Positions 43,231 to 52,463 of a stretch of 64,000 bases of DNA are shown here, in pieces. Each line of letters opens with the position of its first letter. The first letter of the stretch is position 1. The notes beneath the pieces are model-generated. The model searched no databases. It had not been told where the DNA came from and saw nothing but the letters and a program-made list of their open reading frames with translations. The stretch is from VAZQ01 sp963712565 (lineage in GTDB: Bacteria; Pseudomonadota; Alphaproteobacteria; Rhizobiales; Xanthobacteraceae), in assembly GCA_963712565.1 (NCBI GenBank), contig CAVQIP010000040.1, forward strand, positions 124,001 through 188,000, read 5' to 3'. Made by a program: the position numbers and the translations under genes.

Positions 43231-44121
43231 CTATGATACCTTTTCCGCCCGTTCCATCAGCGACCGCATCAGCCGTACCGCCGCCGGCCCCTTGAGCGCG
43301 CGCTGCCACAGGTCCCTGGCCATCTTCTCGTGCAGGGCGAGCGCCTCCGGCGCCGAGGTGATCATCGCCACCCCGACCCGGATGTTGGGCTGCTCGCCGA
43401 GGCGGAACGGGCTCAGCGCCAGAATCTGCCGGTCGGGCTGGCGAAAGAGCTGAAAGCTCGCATGCGGCAGCGTGTCCGGCACGATTCCGATCTGCACTCC
43501 GATCGGCTCGTCCTCCATCAGCGCGACGAAATGCTCGGCCTCGGCCCGCGCCAGCGCGCGCCGCTCGCGCCGAACCTTCTCCGGCAGGCCGAGCCGGCCG
43601 ACGAGACCGTTTCCCAAAAAATGCTCCATCTCGATCGCCGAGATCAGATTCACGATGCCGGGCTGGCGCCGGCGGTAGGTGTCCTTGCGCTGGCGCAGCA
43701 CCGCGGTGATCTCGTCGACCTGATCGAGCGCGCGCTTGCGGCCGGGCAGCGCGTCGGGAATGCTCTCGCGCAGGATGTCGCCGAGCGCGCGGTCGAATGC
43801 GTCGGAGGCGAGCAGGTAGGAGATCGGGCCGGCCAGCACGATGATGTGCTCGCAGGTCTCCTCGATCTGCCGCATGCGTTCGAAATAGCTCACCGCCGAG
43901 GCGATATATTCGACTCCGACGCCGAGCAGGGTCGGCACCGACACCGACAGCAGCTCCGCGAGCTTTTCCAGCGTCTCGATCTTGGCGAGCTCGCCCTTCT
44001 CGAAACGGTAGAGCGCGGTGCGCGAGATGCCGAGCCGGTTGGCGATCTCATCGGCGCTCAGCCCGGAGCCGAGGCGAAAGGCTTTGAGGCGGTTGCCGAT
44101 ATCGTCGAAACGGATGGCCAT
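43231..44121 (-). CDS. XRE-family transcriptional regulator with C-terminal sensor region
   Basis: 296 residues from ATG 44121. An N-terminal helix-turn-helix (about 8-62: GNRLKAFRLGSGLSADEIAN, then ISRTALYRFEKGELAKIETL) is followed by about 230 residues with no recognised catalytic motif, probably a ligand-sensing domain. The frame is open up to 44247, but that extension is only translated hairpin repeat. It is flanked by pyrK downstream and by an orphan CoxS-CoxM pair upstream on the same strand, so either could be its target. Confidence 0.85.
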   Translation of the reverse strand: MAIRFDDIGNRLKAFRLGSGLSADEIANRLGISRTALYRFEKGELAKIETLEKLAELLSVSVPTLLGVGVEYIASAVSYFERMRQIEETCEHIIVLAGPISYLLASDAFDRALGDILRESIPDALPGRKRALDQVDEITAVLRQRKDTYRRRQPGIVNLISAIEMEHFLGNGLVGRLGLPEKVRRERRALARAEAEHFVALMEDEPIGVQIGIVPDTLPHASFQLFRQPDRQILALSPFRLGEQPNIRVGVAMITSAPEALALHEKMARDLWQRALKGPAAVRLMRSLMERAEKVS

Positions 44122-44168
44122 GTCGTGTGCAACAAATTGGATCGGGTTATTCGACGGCAGCTGTCTGA

Positions 44169-44242
44169 TGTCGTCCCCGCGAAAGCGGGGACCCATAACC
44201 ACCGCCTTTGGAATATGGGTCCCCGCTTGCGCGGGGACGACA
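44169..44242. repeat. Long palindromic intergenic repeat
   Basis: TGTCGTCCCCGC, loop GAAA, GCGGGGACCCATA is answered by TATGGGTCCCCGC, loop TTGC, GCGGGGACGACA. The 74-bp unit is a near-perfect palindrome made of two hairpins, between the XRE gene start and coxS. Confidence 0.8.
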
Positions 44243-44277
44243 AACACGTGAGTTGATTAACCGGATGACGCCAAACG

Positions 44278-44769
44278 TCACGACGACCGTGCCGCCTGCA
44301 GCCGCTTGGCCGCGTCGAGCGTCGCAATGACGATGTTCTGATAGCCGGTGCAGCGGCAGAGATTGCCGGCGATGGCGATCCGCACTTCCTGCTCGGTCGG
44401 ATTGGGATTGTCGCGCAGGAACTCGATCAGCGTCGTCAGCATGCCGGGCGTGCAGAACCCACACTGCAGGCCGTGGTGCTCGTGAAACGCCTGCTGCAGC
44501 GGATGCAATTCGTCGGCCGAGGGCGCGATGCCCTCGACGGTGAGCAGGTCGTGGCCGTCGGCCTGCACCGCGAGCATCAGGCAGGAGCGCGCCGAGCGGC
44601 CGTCGAACAGGATGGTGCAGGCGCCGCAGACCCCGTGCTCGCAGCCGAGATGCGTCCCGGTGAGGCCGAGCTGGTGGCGCACGAAGTCGGCGAGCGTCAG
44701 GCGAACCTCGACCTCTTCCTCGTAGCGCTTGCCGTTGACGGTCAGCGCGATCTTTCGGGTCTCGCCCAT
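44278..44769 (-). CDS. CoxS-type [2Fe-2S] subunit of a molybdenum hydroxylase
   Basis: 163 residues. The plant-type cluster motif is GCEHGVCGACTILFDG plus a Cys in RSCLML. The second cluster uses CGFCTPGM and NLCRCTGYQNI. It is nine bases downstream of the FAD subunit gene, but no large subunit gene follows. The complex must therefore use a large subunit from elsewhere, possibly the CoxL at 56812-59138, which lacks its own partners. Confidence 0.92.
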   Translation of the reverse strand: MGETRKIALTVNGKRYEEEVEVRLTLADFVRHQLGLTGTHLGCEHGVCGACTILFDGRSARSCLMLAVQADGHDLLTVEGIAPSADELHPLQQAFHEHHGLQCGFCTPGMLTTLIEFLRDNPNPTEQEVRIAIAGNLCRCTGYQNIVIATLDAAKRLQAARSS

Positions 44770-44778
44770 CGCATATCC

Positions 44779-45669
44779 TCAATGCGGTCGCGTCTGCACC
44801 GGCTCGGTGCCGGTGAGACGCGCATGCGCCTTTTCCAACGCTCGGCGCGACAGCACCGCCGCCAGATGCTGGCGATAGGAGGCCGGTGCATGCACGTCGT
44901 CGATGGCTTCGAGCTTGCGGCAGCTTTCGCAGGCGTCGCGCAACAGCTCCTTGGTCGGGACTTGTCCGAGCAGCGCCTGCTCGACCTCGCGCGCGCGGCT
45001 CGGCGCCGTCCCCATGCCGCCGATTGTCACCGATATGCGCGTGAGCTTGCCGGCGGCGTCGGCCTCGATCAGGGCGGCGGCGGAGGTGATGGCGAAGTCG
45101 CCGTGCCGGCGCGCGAATTCGACGAAGGCGTAGCCGTGCTTCGGCGCCCATGGCGGGAAGCGCACGCCGACCACGAGTTCGTTCGGCTCGATCGCCGGGG
45201 TCATATAGGCGACGGGAAAGTCCGCGAACGGTAGCTCACGCTTCCCGGTCGGACCGGCGATGGTCACCGTGGCGTCATAGCCGGTCGCGAGCGATACCAG
45301 CTCCGCCGACGGATCGAGATGACAGAGCGAGCCGCCGATCGTGCCGCGGTTGCGGGTCTGCCGGTGTCCGACCTGCAGCAGCGCCTCGTGCATGATCGGC
45401 CAGCGCGCACGCACAAGGTCGGAAAACTCGAGGTCGCGCTGACGTGTCATGGCGCCGATGTCGAGCGCGCCTTCGGTCTCGCGGATGTAGGACAGTCCTT
45501 CGACCCGATTGAGATCGATGATGTGATCGGGCAGCACGAAGCGAAAGTTGAGCATGGGCATCAGCGACTGACCGCCCGCCAGCAGCTTGGCGTTTTCGAG
45601 ACTGCCGAGCAGTGCCACGGCCTCGCCGACCGTTCTCGGATCGTGATAGTGGAAGGGCGGTGGCTTCAT
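44779..45669 (-). CDS. CoxM-type FAD-binding subunit of a molybdenum hydroxylase
   Basis: 296 residues from ATG 45669. FAD-binding motifs are AGGQSLMPMLNFR and TRNRGTIGGSLCHLDPSAE; the C-terminal CO-dehydrogenase flavoprotein domain follows. It passes electrons from the iron-sulphur subunit to NAD or quinone. It is divergent from a second CoxM gene (45829), with a 159-bp shared upstream region. The two CoxM proteins are clearly different, so they belong to two enzymes. Confidence 0.92.
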   Translation of the reverse strand: MKPPPFHYHDPRTVGEAVALLGSLENAKLLAGGQSLMPMLNFRFVLPDHIIDLNRVEGLSYIRETEGALDIGAMTRQRDLEFSDLVRARWPIMHEALLQVGHRQTRNRGTIGGSLCHLDPSAELVSLATGYDATVTIAGPTGKRELPFADFPVAYMTPAIEPNELVVGVRFPPWAPKHGYAFVEFARRHGDFAITSAAALIEADAAGKLTRISVTIGGMGTAPSRAREVEQALLGQVPTKELLRDACESCRKLEAIDDVHAPASYRQHLAAVLSRRALEKAHARLTGTEPVQTRPH

Positions 45670-45716
45670 CTCTGCTGCATGGAGTCCAAGAAGCACCCGG
45701 GGACGCGGCTGCTTTA

Positions 45717-45745
45717 CATATATCGGCAACTGTGCATCAATCCAA
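45717..45745 (-). promoter_or_regulatory. Candidate promoter for the coxM-coxS pair on the minus strand
   Basis: On the minus strand TTGGAT (45745-45740) and TATATG (45722-45717) are 17 bp apart, and the ATG lies 47 bp downstream at 45669. The area is A/T-rich against a GC-rich background. Confidence 0.4.
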
Positions 45746-45758
45746 AAAAAATGCAATT

Positions 45759-45772
45759 TCCCAAATATGGGA
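45759..45772. promoter_or_regulatory. Candidate operator palindrome in the divergent cox promoter region
   Basis: TCCCAAATATGGGA has 5-bp arms around a 4-bp centre and lies just upstream of the minus-strand -35 box and about 57 bp upstream of the plus-strand coxM start. It is placed to control both directions. The XRE protein is a possible ligand; this is a guess from position. Confidence 0.3.
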
Positions 45773-45828
45773 CAGGCGGCGGTGATCGTTCTGCTCGCGG
45801 CGACGCACCGCGTTTGCGGTGAGGAACG

Positions 45829-46686
45829 ATGAAGCCCGCACCGTTTCGCTATCACGCACCGAAGACGATCGAAGAGGCGGTCGAAACCCTCGGCGAGGTC
45901 GCGGGCGAGGATGGACGCGTGCTCGCCGGCGGCCAGAGCCTGGTGCCGATCATGGCGTTTCGTCTGGCGCGCCCGGCGCATCTCGTCGACATCAACGGCG
46001 TGGAGGCGCTGCGGCGGCTTGAGGCGGAGGGCGATCGGCTTTGCATCGGCGCCTGCGTTCGTCACGCTGCCTTCCACAAGCCCGTGGTCGACGGCCCGCT
46101 CGGGCGCCTCTTATCCGCGGTCGTGCGTCACATCGCCCATTACCCCATTCGCACGCGCGGCACGTTCTGCGGCAGCATCGCCCACGCCGACCCGGCGTCC
46201 GAGTGGTGCCTGGTCGCCGCCGCGCTCGGCGCCGAAATGGTGGCCAGGAGCACCCGCGGCACCCGCACTATCCCGGCTGAGGACTTTTTCCGCGGCATCA
46301 TGACCACCGCGCTCGCGGAGGACGAGTTGCTCACCGAAGTGCGCCTGCCGCTTCCTCCGGCCGACACCCGGTTCGGCTTCTACGAGTTCAACCGCCGTGC
46401 CGGTGATTTCGCGCTCGCCATGGCGCTCGTCGCTTTTCGCGTGCGGGACGGCGCGATCAGCGAGCCGCGCGTGGCGGTCGGTGGCGTGGAGCCGCAGCCG
46501 CGCCGGCTTGCGCAAGCCGAGCGGATGCTCACGGGACGCCCGCCCGATCCCGCGGCTTTCGAAGCGGCGGCCGCGGCGGCGGCTGCCGCGGTCGATCCGT
46601 CCGATGACGCCGTCACCAGCGCCGGCTATCGCCGCGACCTCGTTCGCACCGTGACGCGCCGTGCGCTCGAACAGGCGGCCGCATGA
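45829..46686 (+). CDS. CoxM-type FAD-binding subunit of a molybdenum hydroxylase
   Basis: 285 residues from ATG 45829 behind GTGAGGAACG. FAD-binding motifs are AGGQSLVPIMAFRLARP and IRTRGTFCGSIAHADPASE. An alanine run near residue 250 is unusual but harmless. It overlaps the coxS gene by four bases and starts a coxMSL operon. It should link the iron-sulphur subunit to the final electron acceptor. Confidence 0.93.
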   Translation: MKPAPFRYHAPKTIEEAVETLGEVAGEDGRVLAGGQSLVPIMAFRLARPAHLVDINGVEALRRLEAEGDRLCIGACVRHAAFHKPVVDGPLGRLLSAVVRHIAHYPIRTRGTFCGSIAHADPASEWCLVAAALGAEMVARSTRGTRTIPAEDFFRGIMTTALAEDELLTEVRLPLPPADTRFGFYEFNRRAGDFALAMALVAFRVRDGAISEPRVAVGGVEPQPRRLAQAERMLTGRPPDPAAFEAAAAAAAAAVDPSDDAVTSAGYRRDLVRTVTRRALEQAAA

Positions 46687-47165
46687 GCGAGATGCGCGAG
46701 ATCACCCTCACCATCAACGGACGCGATCACCGTATCCGCATCGATCCTCGGCGCACCCTGGTCGATGCGATCCGCGACGATTGCGGCCAGACCGGGACCC
46801 ATATCGGCTGCGAGCACGGCGTCTGCGGCGCCTGCACGGTGCTCGTCGACGGCGAACCCGTGCGCTCGTGTCTGATGTTCGCGCTGCAGGCGGAGGGATG
46901 CCAAATCCGTACCGTCGAGGGCCTGTCGAGCGGCAACGACCTGCATCCGCTGCAGCAGGCGTTCGTCGCGAACCACGGATTGCAATGCGGTTTCTGCACG
47001 CCCGGTTTTCTGATGCTGGCGGCGGGCGTGCTCGAACGCGAGCCCGACATCAGCGACGATGACCTGATCGAGGTCTTGTCTTCCAATCTCTGCCGCTGCA
47101 CCGGCTACGAGAACATCGTGAAGGCGGTGCGTGCCGCCGCCGCCAAGATGGGCGCGGACCGATGA
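46683..47165 (+). CDS. CoxS-type [2Fe-2S] subunit of a molybdenum hydroxylase
   Basis: 160 residues. The first cluster is GCEHGVCGACTVLVDG with RSCLMF; the second is CGFCTPGF and NLCRCTGYENI. Overlaps of four bases on both sides (with coxM and coxL) show tight translational coupling, expected for subunits made in equal amounts. Confidence 0.94.
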   Translation: MSEMREITLTINGRDHRIRIDPRRTLVDAIRDDCGQTGTHIGCEHGVCGACTVLVDGEPVRSCLMFALQAEGCQIRTVEGLSSGNDLHPLQQAFVANHGLQCGFCTPGFLMLAAGVLEREPDISDDDLIEVLSSNLCRCTGYENIVKAVRAAAAKMGADR

Positions 47166-49472
47166 CGACCAACAAATGGATCGGGCAATCGGTCGAGCGG
47201 CTGGAGGATCCGCCGCTGGTCAGGGGCCGCGGCCGCTTCGCCGGCGACATTTCCTTCCCGCACCAGCTCCATATGCGCGTCGTGCGCTCGAACCACGCCC
47301 ACGGCAAGATCGCTTCGATCGACATCTCGGCGGCGCGCGCCTTGCCCGGTGTGGTCGCGGTATGGACCGCGGCCGACATTACCGATGTGCCGCCGATCGA
47401 TTTCCGCGAGGGACGGATTCCGTCGCTCGAACCCTACCGGCAGCCGGTGCTGGCGACCGACGCGGTGCGCTATGTCGGCGAGCCGGTCGCCGCCGTCTTC
47501 GCCGAAGACCCCTACGTGGCGGAGGACGCCGCCGACCTCGTCACCATGGAGGTCGACGAACTGCCGATCCTGCTCGCCGCCGAGGCCGAGCCGGGCGAAT
47601 TCTCGGCCGGCCGCAACACCGAGGTGGCGGTCATCCGCCAGGGCTACGGCGACGTCGATGCGCGTCTTTCGCGCGGCGCCGGTCATCGTCGAGCTCGAGC
47701 TGGCGATCGGCCGCCATTCCGGCGTGCCATTGGAAGCCCGTGGCGCCATCGGCCGCTATGACGCATCCCGCGACATCCTCGAACTGCACGGCGCCGCCAA
47801 GGTGCCGCACCGCAATCGCGATTTGCTCGCGCGCATGCTCAAGCTCGCGCCGTCGGCGATCCACGTGCACGAGTCGCATGTCGGCGGCGGCTTCGGCATC
47901 CGCGGCGAGCTCTATCCCGAGGACGTGCTGGTCTGCGTCGCCGCCATGCGGCTCGGCCGGCCGGTGAAATGGATCGAGGACCGGCGCGAGCATTTGATCG
48001 CCGCCAACCATTCGCGCCAGCAGCTCCACCGCGTGCGCGCCGCGGTCGACGGCGAGGGCCGCATTCTCGCGATCGACGATCGCTATTTCCACGACCAGGG
48101 CGCCTATGTGCGCACCCATGCCGCGCGCGTCGTGCATATGACGGCGGGCATCCTGCCGGGCCCTTATCGGGTGCCGGCCTACCGCGCGATCGGGCACTTT
48201 CGCCTCACCAACAAGACCCCGGCGGCCACCTACCGCGCGCCCGGCCGCTACGAGACGACCTTCGTGCGCGAGCGGCTGGTCGACGCCATCGCGACCAGGC
48301 TCGGCATGGATGCCAACGACGTGCGACGGCGCAATGCCATCGCGGCGGACGAGATGCCCTATCATCGGCCGCTGGAGGCTTTGGGCGAGGAGATCGAGCA
48401 CGATTCCGGCGACTATGTCGGGCTGCTCGACAAGCTCCTGGCCGCGCTGGACTGGGACAGGCTCAAGGCGGACCTGGCGCGCCGGCGCGCCGCCGGCGAG
48501 GCGGTCGGTGCCGGGTTTGCGATGTTCGTGGAGAAGAGCGGGTTGGGGCCGGCCGACGGGGTGAGGATCGAGGTCGATAGCTCGGGCACGGTGGAGCTCG
48601 TCACCGGCGGCGCTTCACTCGGCCAGGGCTTCGAGACCGTGATGGCGCAGGTCTGCGCCGAGGTTTTGGGCGTGGACTATCGGCGCGTGCGCGTGACCCA
48701 CGGCCAGACCGACCGCATCGCCTACGGCATCGGCGCGCACGCCTCGCGCGCGACCGTGATGACGGCATCCGCCACCCACAACGGCGCCGCAAAGCTGCGG
48801 GCGAAAGCGATCGAGGTGGCGGCCGAGCTGATGCAGGCGCCGGCCGACGCGCTCGACATCATCGACGGCAAGGTGGTGCGCAAGGATCGGCCCTCGGGGC
48901 CGTCGATGAGCCTCGGCGAGATCGCCGATCACCTGGCGCCCACCTCGAAGACGCTCGGTGGCCGCGAGCCCGGCTTGTCGGCCGAAGGCTGGTTCCGGGT
49001 CGAGCATCAGGTCTACCCCTACGGCATCCACTTCGCGGTGGTGAAGGTCGACCGCGACACCGGCGCAGTGCAGGTGGAGCGCTACTGCATCGCCTACGAT
49101 ATCGGGCGCGCCATCAATCCGGCGCTGGTGAGGGGGCAGATCGTCGGCGGCTTCGTTCAGGGCCTGGGCGGCGCGCTGCTCGAGGAATTCACCTACAACG
49201 AGCGCGGCGACCCGCTGGCGACCACGTTTGCGGACTACCTCATGCCGACGGTACGCGAGACCCCCAAGGTCGATGTCATCCTGCGCGAGGATTACCAGAG
49301 CCCGCTCAATCCGCTCGGCATCAAGGGAGCAGGGGAGAGCGGTATCACCGGGGTCGGCGCCGCCATCGCCTCGGCCATCGACGAGGCCATCGGGGTGCCG
49401 GGGGCGGTGACCCGGCTGCCGGTGACGCCCCAGCGGCTGAAGGCGATTTTGAACGGCCAGCGCTCCAGCTAG
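47162..49472 (+). CDS. CoxL-like molybdenum-binding large subunit (one frameshift)
   Basis: About 769 residues when read through. It starts at ATG 47162 with IGQSVERLEDPPLVRGRGRF. The frame breaks at about 47661-47664 (YGDVDA, then VFRAAPVIVELEL in the next frame), repaired by removing one base. Cofactor motifs are VGGGFGIRGE, TYRAPGRYE, GGASLGQGFE and KGAGESGITG with the catalytic Glu. The selenium/copper loop of true CO dehydrogenase (CSFR) is absent, so CO oxidation is unlikely. It is a hydroxylase of an aromatic, heteroaromatic or aldehyde substrate. A UbiD decarboxylase gene follows 117 bp later on the same strand. Confidence 0.9.
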
Positions 49473-49589
49473 CCCGCCTGGCGCGCGGCGGAGGGCGGGA
49501 CGGTTTCGCCGCGCGGCACGAACGCCGGATTTTCGCTCCGCTTCAAGGGGGCTACGGGCTAAACTGCGTGCGCCAGCCAGGAGTGCCCC

Positions 49590-51083
49590 ATGACCATTGC
49601 CGACATCCAGAACGCCAAGCGCGCATCGAAGAAGGCACCGAAAGGCGCAACCACGGCATCCCGGCAGGACCTGCGGACCTGGATTGAGGCGCTGCGCGCG
49701 GCGGGCGAGCTGCAGGAGATCAGCGGCGCCGAGCGCGAGGCGGAAATCGGCGGCATCGTCGACATCTATATGCGCAAGATGGGCAACCGCGCGGTCCTGT
49801 TCGACGACATTCCGGGATATCCCCGCGGGCACCGCATCCTCGCGAACATTCTCACCTCGGTGCGGCGCATCAATCTCACCCTTGGCGTGCCGATCGACGG
49901 CTCCGCGATCGAGCTCGTCTCCTATTGGCGCAAATACATGAAGGAGGCGCGCAGCATCGCGCCGGTCACGGTCAAATCCGGACCGCTGATGGAGAACGTC
50001 AGCCGCGGCACGGACGTGAACATCCAGAGCATCCCGACGCCGCGCTGGCACGAGCACGATGGCGGCTACTACATCGGCACCGGCTGCATGGTGATCATGA
50101 AGGATGCCGATACCGGCTGGATCAATTACGGTGCCTATCGCGTGCAATCCCATGGCCCGAACGTGGCGACGGTCATGTGCTCCAAGGGCAAGCACGGCGA
50201 CTTGATCAAGCGCCGCTATCACGAACGCGGCGAGCCGTGCCCGGTGGCGGTCGTGGTGGGCATGCACCCCGCGCTGTTCATGGTGGGGGGCCTGGAGATT
50301 CCATACGGCAAGAACGAGTACGACGTCGCCGGCGGCCTGATCGGCGAGCCGGTCGAGGTGATCGAGGGGCCGACGACCGGCCTGCCGATACCGGCGCAGG
50401 CGGAGATCGCGTTCGAAGGTTTCATCCACCCCAACGATTTGATCGAGGAGGGGCCGCTCGGCGAATGGACCGGCTACTACGCCGGCGGCAAGAAAAAGGA
50501 GCCGGCGATCCGCATCGAGACCTTGATGCATCGCCACGATCCGATCCTGCTCGGCGCCATCCCGGGCGTGCCGCCGGACGATGACTCGTTCTACCGCGGC
50601 ACCTACCGCTCCGGCGCGGTGTGGAACCAGCTCGAAGCCGCCGGCGTGCCCGAGGTGAAGGGTGTGTGGGCGCATGCGGCCGGCGGCAGCCGGCTCTGGC
50701 TCACGGTCGCGATCAAGCAGCAATATGGCGGCCACGCCAAGCAGGCCGGGCTGATCGCTTCGCAATGTCATGCCGGCGCCTATGCCAACCGCGTCGTGGT
50801 CGTGGTCGATGACGATATCGATCCCGCCGACATGGACCAGGTGGTGTGGGCGATCTGCACGCGGTTCGAGCCGCGCGAGGGAATCGAAATCCTGCGCGGT
50901 TGCTGGAGCACCGTGCTCGACCCCATGGCCTACGGCAGCGATGATCCCCGCAATGCGCGCGTCGTCATCGATGCCTGCAAGCCGTGGTCACGGCGCGCCA
51001 CTTTCCCGATCGTGGCGCGCGCGAGCAAGGAGCTCGACGCCCGCATCCGCGCCAAATGGGCGCAGGTGTTGCCGCGCGGTTGA
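49590..51083 (+). CDS. UbiD-family (de)carboxylase
   Basis: 497 residues. It is a prenylated-FMN-dependent reversible decarboxylase of the UbiD fold. The catalytic Arg (about 184, NYGAYRVQS) and the acidic loop IEEGPLGEWTGYY (about 286-298) match the R-E-E/D network. The N-terminal 25 residues are a basic extension before the domain. It could remove the carboxyl group of an aromatic or heteroaromatic acid hydroxylated by the CoxMSL enzyme upstream. No ubiX gene for the cofactor is in the window. Confidence 0.9.
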   Translation: MTIADIQNAKRASKKAPKGATTASRQDLRTWIEALRAAGELQEISGAEREAEIGGIVDIYMRKMGNRAVLFDDIPGYPRGHRILANILTSVRRINLTLGVPIDGSAIELVSYWRKYMKEARSIAPVTVKSGPLMENVSRGTDVNIQSIPTPRWHEHDGGYYIGTGCMVIMKDADTGWINYGAYRVQSHGPNVATVMCSKGKHGDLIKRRYHERGEPCPVAVVVGMHPALFMVGGLEIPYGKNEYDVAGGLIGEPVEVIEGPTTGLPIPAQAEIAFEGFIHPNDLIEEGPLGEWTGYYAGGKKKEPAIRIETLMHRHDPILLGAIPGVPPDDDSFYRGTYRSGAVWNQLEAAGVPEVKGVWAHAAGGSRLWLTVAIKQQYGGHAKQAGLIASQCHAGAYANRVVVVVDDDIDPADMDQVVWAICTRFEPREGIEILRGCWSTVLDPMAYGSDDPRNARVVIDACKPWSRRATFPIVARASKELDARIRAKWAQVLPRG

Positions 51084-51138
51084 GGACGCGGAGCGCGCAC
51101 GGCGCCGCGGTCGCGACGTGCCGCGCCTCGCACCGTAA

Positions 51139-52167
51139 CTACCGCGCCTCCCCGCTGACCGCGGCGCGCGCCTCGGCGACGATTTCCGGCGCAGTGCGGT
51201 AGAGTTCGTCCACCAGCTTGTCGATATCGGCGCCGCTCACCGGATTGACCTCGAGGCCGCGCTGCCTGGCCTCAGCCAGAAACTCCGGATCGATCATGGT
51301 CTGGTCGAAGGCGCTGCGCAGCGCCTGCTTGCGGTCTGCCGGCAGGTCCGGCGGCGCCGCGAACGGCCGGGCCATGGACTGCCGACTCAATACCAGCTTG
51401 AGGATCTGCCGCTGCCGATCATCGCTGGCGAAGTCGAAGATCAGCGGCACGTCCGGCAGTTCCGGACTCCTCTTGAGCGCGAGCTGAGCGATGATGTTGA
51501 TGCGCTTGTTCGCGATCCAGTCGGGTTTGAGCAGCTTGAGGCTCGACCACGACCAGCCGCAGCGGCCGTCGACCTCGCCGCGCTCGATCGCCAGCGCCAC
51601 TTCCGCGCTTCCGGGATAACCGGAAACGAGCTTGAGCTTGACCCCGAACGTGTTCCTCACCACCGCCGCGAAAATATCCGGATCGGAGCCGGAGCCCTCG
51701 CCGCCGACGGTGAAGGGAATCGTCAGCATGTCGTTCCAGGTCTTCACTCGCGATCCGTGCCAGGTCATGCAGACGCTGACCTCGTCGGTGCCGCTGCCCA
51801 GCCAGGTAAACCTGCGGGCATCGAACTGGGTGGCACTGGTGCCGATCAGCGGCTCCATCGCCAATCCGCGGGAGAAATGACCGATGGCCGTGCCGTCTTT
51901 CGGTGCGACGTTGTACAGGAAGTTGGCGGCCCGCAGGCTGCCGGCCCCGGGCATGTTCTGCGGGATGATCACCGGATTGCCCGGGATATGCTTGCCCAGG
52001 TGGCGCGCCACCACGCGGCCATAGGCGTCGTAGCCGCCGCCGGCGCTGTAGCCGATGATGAGCGAGACGCTGCGGCCGCGGTAGAAATCGGCAATCGGAT
52101 CGGCGCGCGCGCCGGCGGCGAGCGCCAAGACAGCCGCGATGAGGCTTGCGACAAAGCCGGCGCGCAT
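51139..52167 (-). CDS. Bug/TctC-type periplasmic binding protein
   Basis: 342 residues from ATG 52167 after GGGGGGAGACG. A signal peptide ends near ALAAGARADP. Family blocks are FYRGRSVSLIIGYSAGGGYD, HIPGNPVIIPQNMPGAGSL, VSGYPGSAEVALAIERGEVD and PELPDVPLIFDFA. It is a close relative of the protein at 55708, and both lie next to UbiD genes. This one is convergent with its neighbouring ubiD gene. It probably binds an aromatic or other organic acid for a TctAB-type importer. Confidence 0.88.
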   Translation of the reverse strand: MRAGFVASLIAAVLALAAGARADPIADFYRGRSVSLIIGYSAGGGYDAYGRVVARHLGKHIPGNPVIIPQNMPGAGSLRAANFLYNVAPKDGTAIGHFSRGLAMEPLIGTSATQFDARRFTWLGSGTDEVSVCMTWHGSRVKTWNDMLTIPFTVGGEGSGSDPDIFAAVVRNTFGVKLKLVSGYPGSAEVALAIERGEVDGRCGWSWSSLKLLKPDWIANKRINIIAQLALKRSPELPDVPLIFDFASDDRQRQILKLVLSRQSMARPFAAPPDLPADRKQALRSAFDQTMIDPEFLAEARQRGLEVNPVSGADIDKLVDELYRTAPEIVAEARAAVSGEAR

Positions 52168-52400
52168 GGCGTCTCCCCCCGGCGGAATGCCAGGTCGCGT
52201 GCGCATGAGCACGCCATCAAAGGCGATCCGATGCAAGCTCGATGACCCCCGTTGGCGCGCGTTTGTCGTATCGCGTGGCGCGCGCCGACTCGATTGCGGC
52301 CGGCATCCGCGATGACCAGGATTTCCCAAAGCAGTTCCCGCCCATAGGCATTTGATCCTGTTGAGGGCGCGCGATTTCGCCCGCCCAACTTGCGTTTCGA

Positions 52401-52428
52401 TTGCGGCAGGAGGCGAAATCTGTATAGA
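52401..52428 (+). promoter_or_regulatory. Candidate promoter of the coiled-coil gene
   Basis: TTGCGG (52401-52406) and TATAGA (52423-52428) are 16 bp apart, 35 bp before ATG 52464, which has GGGGATG as ribosome site. It is the only promoter-like site noticed in the 296-bp gap 52168-52463. Confidence 0.45.
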
Positions 52429-52463
52429 CTGAGCGGGTTTTTCGTTAGGTATGCGGGGATGTC

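Noticed and set aside
43219..43240. GTATC...GATAC inverted repeat at the end of the XRE gene as an operator
   Set aside because: The arms are only five bases, overlap the stop codon and are A/T-rich by chance of the local sequence; no second copy supports it.
44122..44247. Longer N-terminus for the XRE regulator starting at 44247
   Set aside because: The extra residues (VVPAQAGTH, GPRFRGDD) are the usual translation of a hairpin repeat, and the helix-turn-helix domain starts at the normal distance from ATG 44121.
47162..49472. Carbon monoxide dehydrogenase (CoxL form I) as the function of the coxMSL operon
   Set aside because: The CSFR-containing active-site loop needed for CO oxidation is not present; the loop region reads TYRAPGRYE. 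The same applies to the CoxL at 56812.
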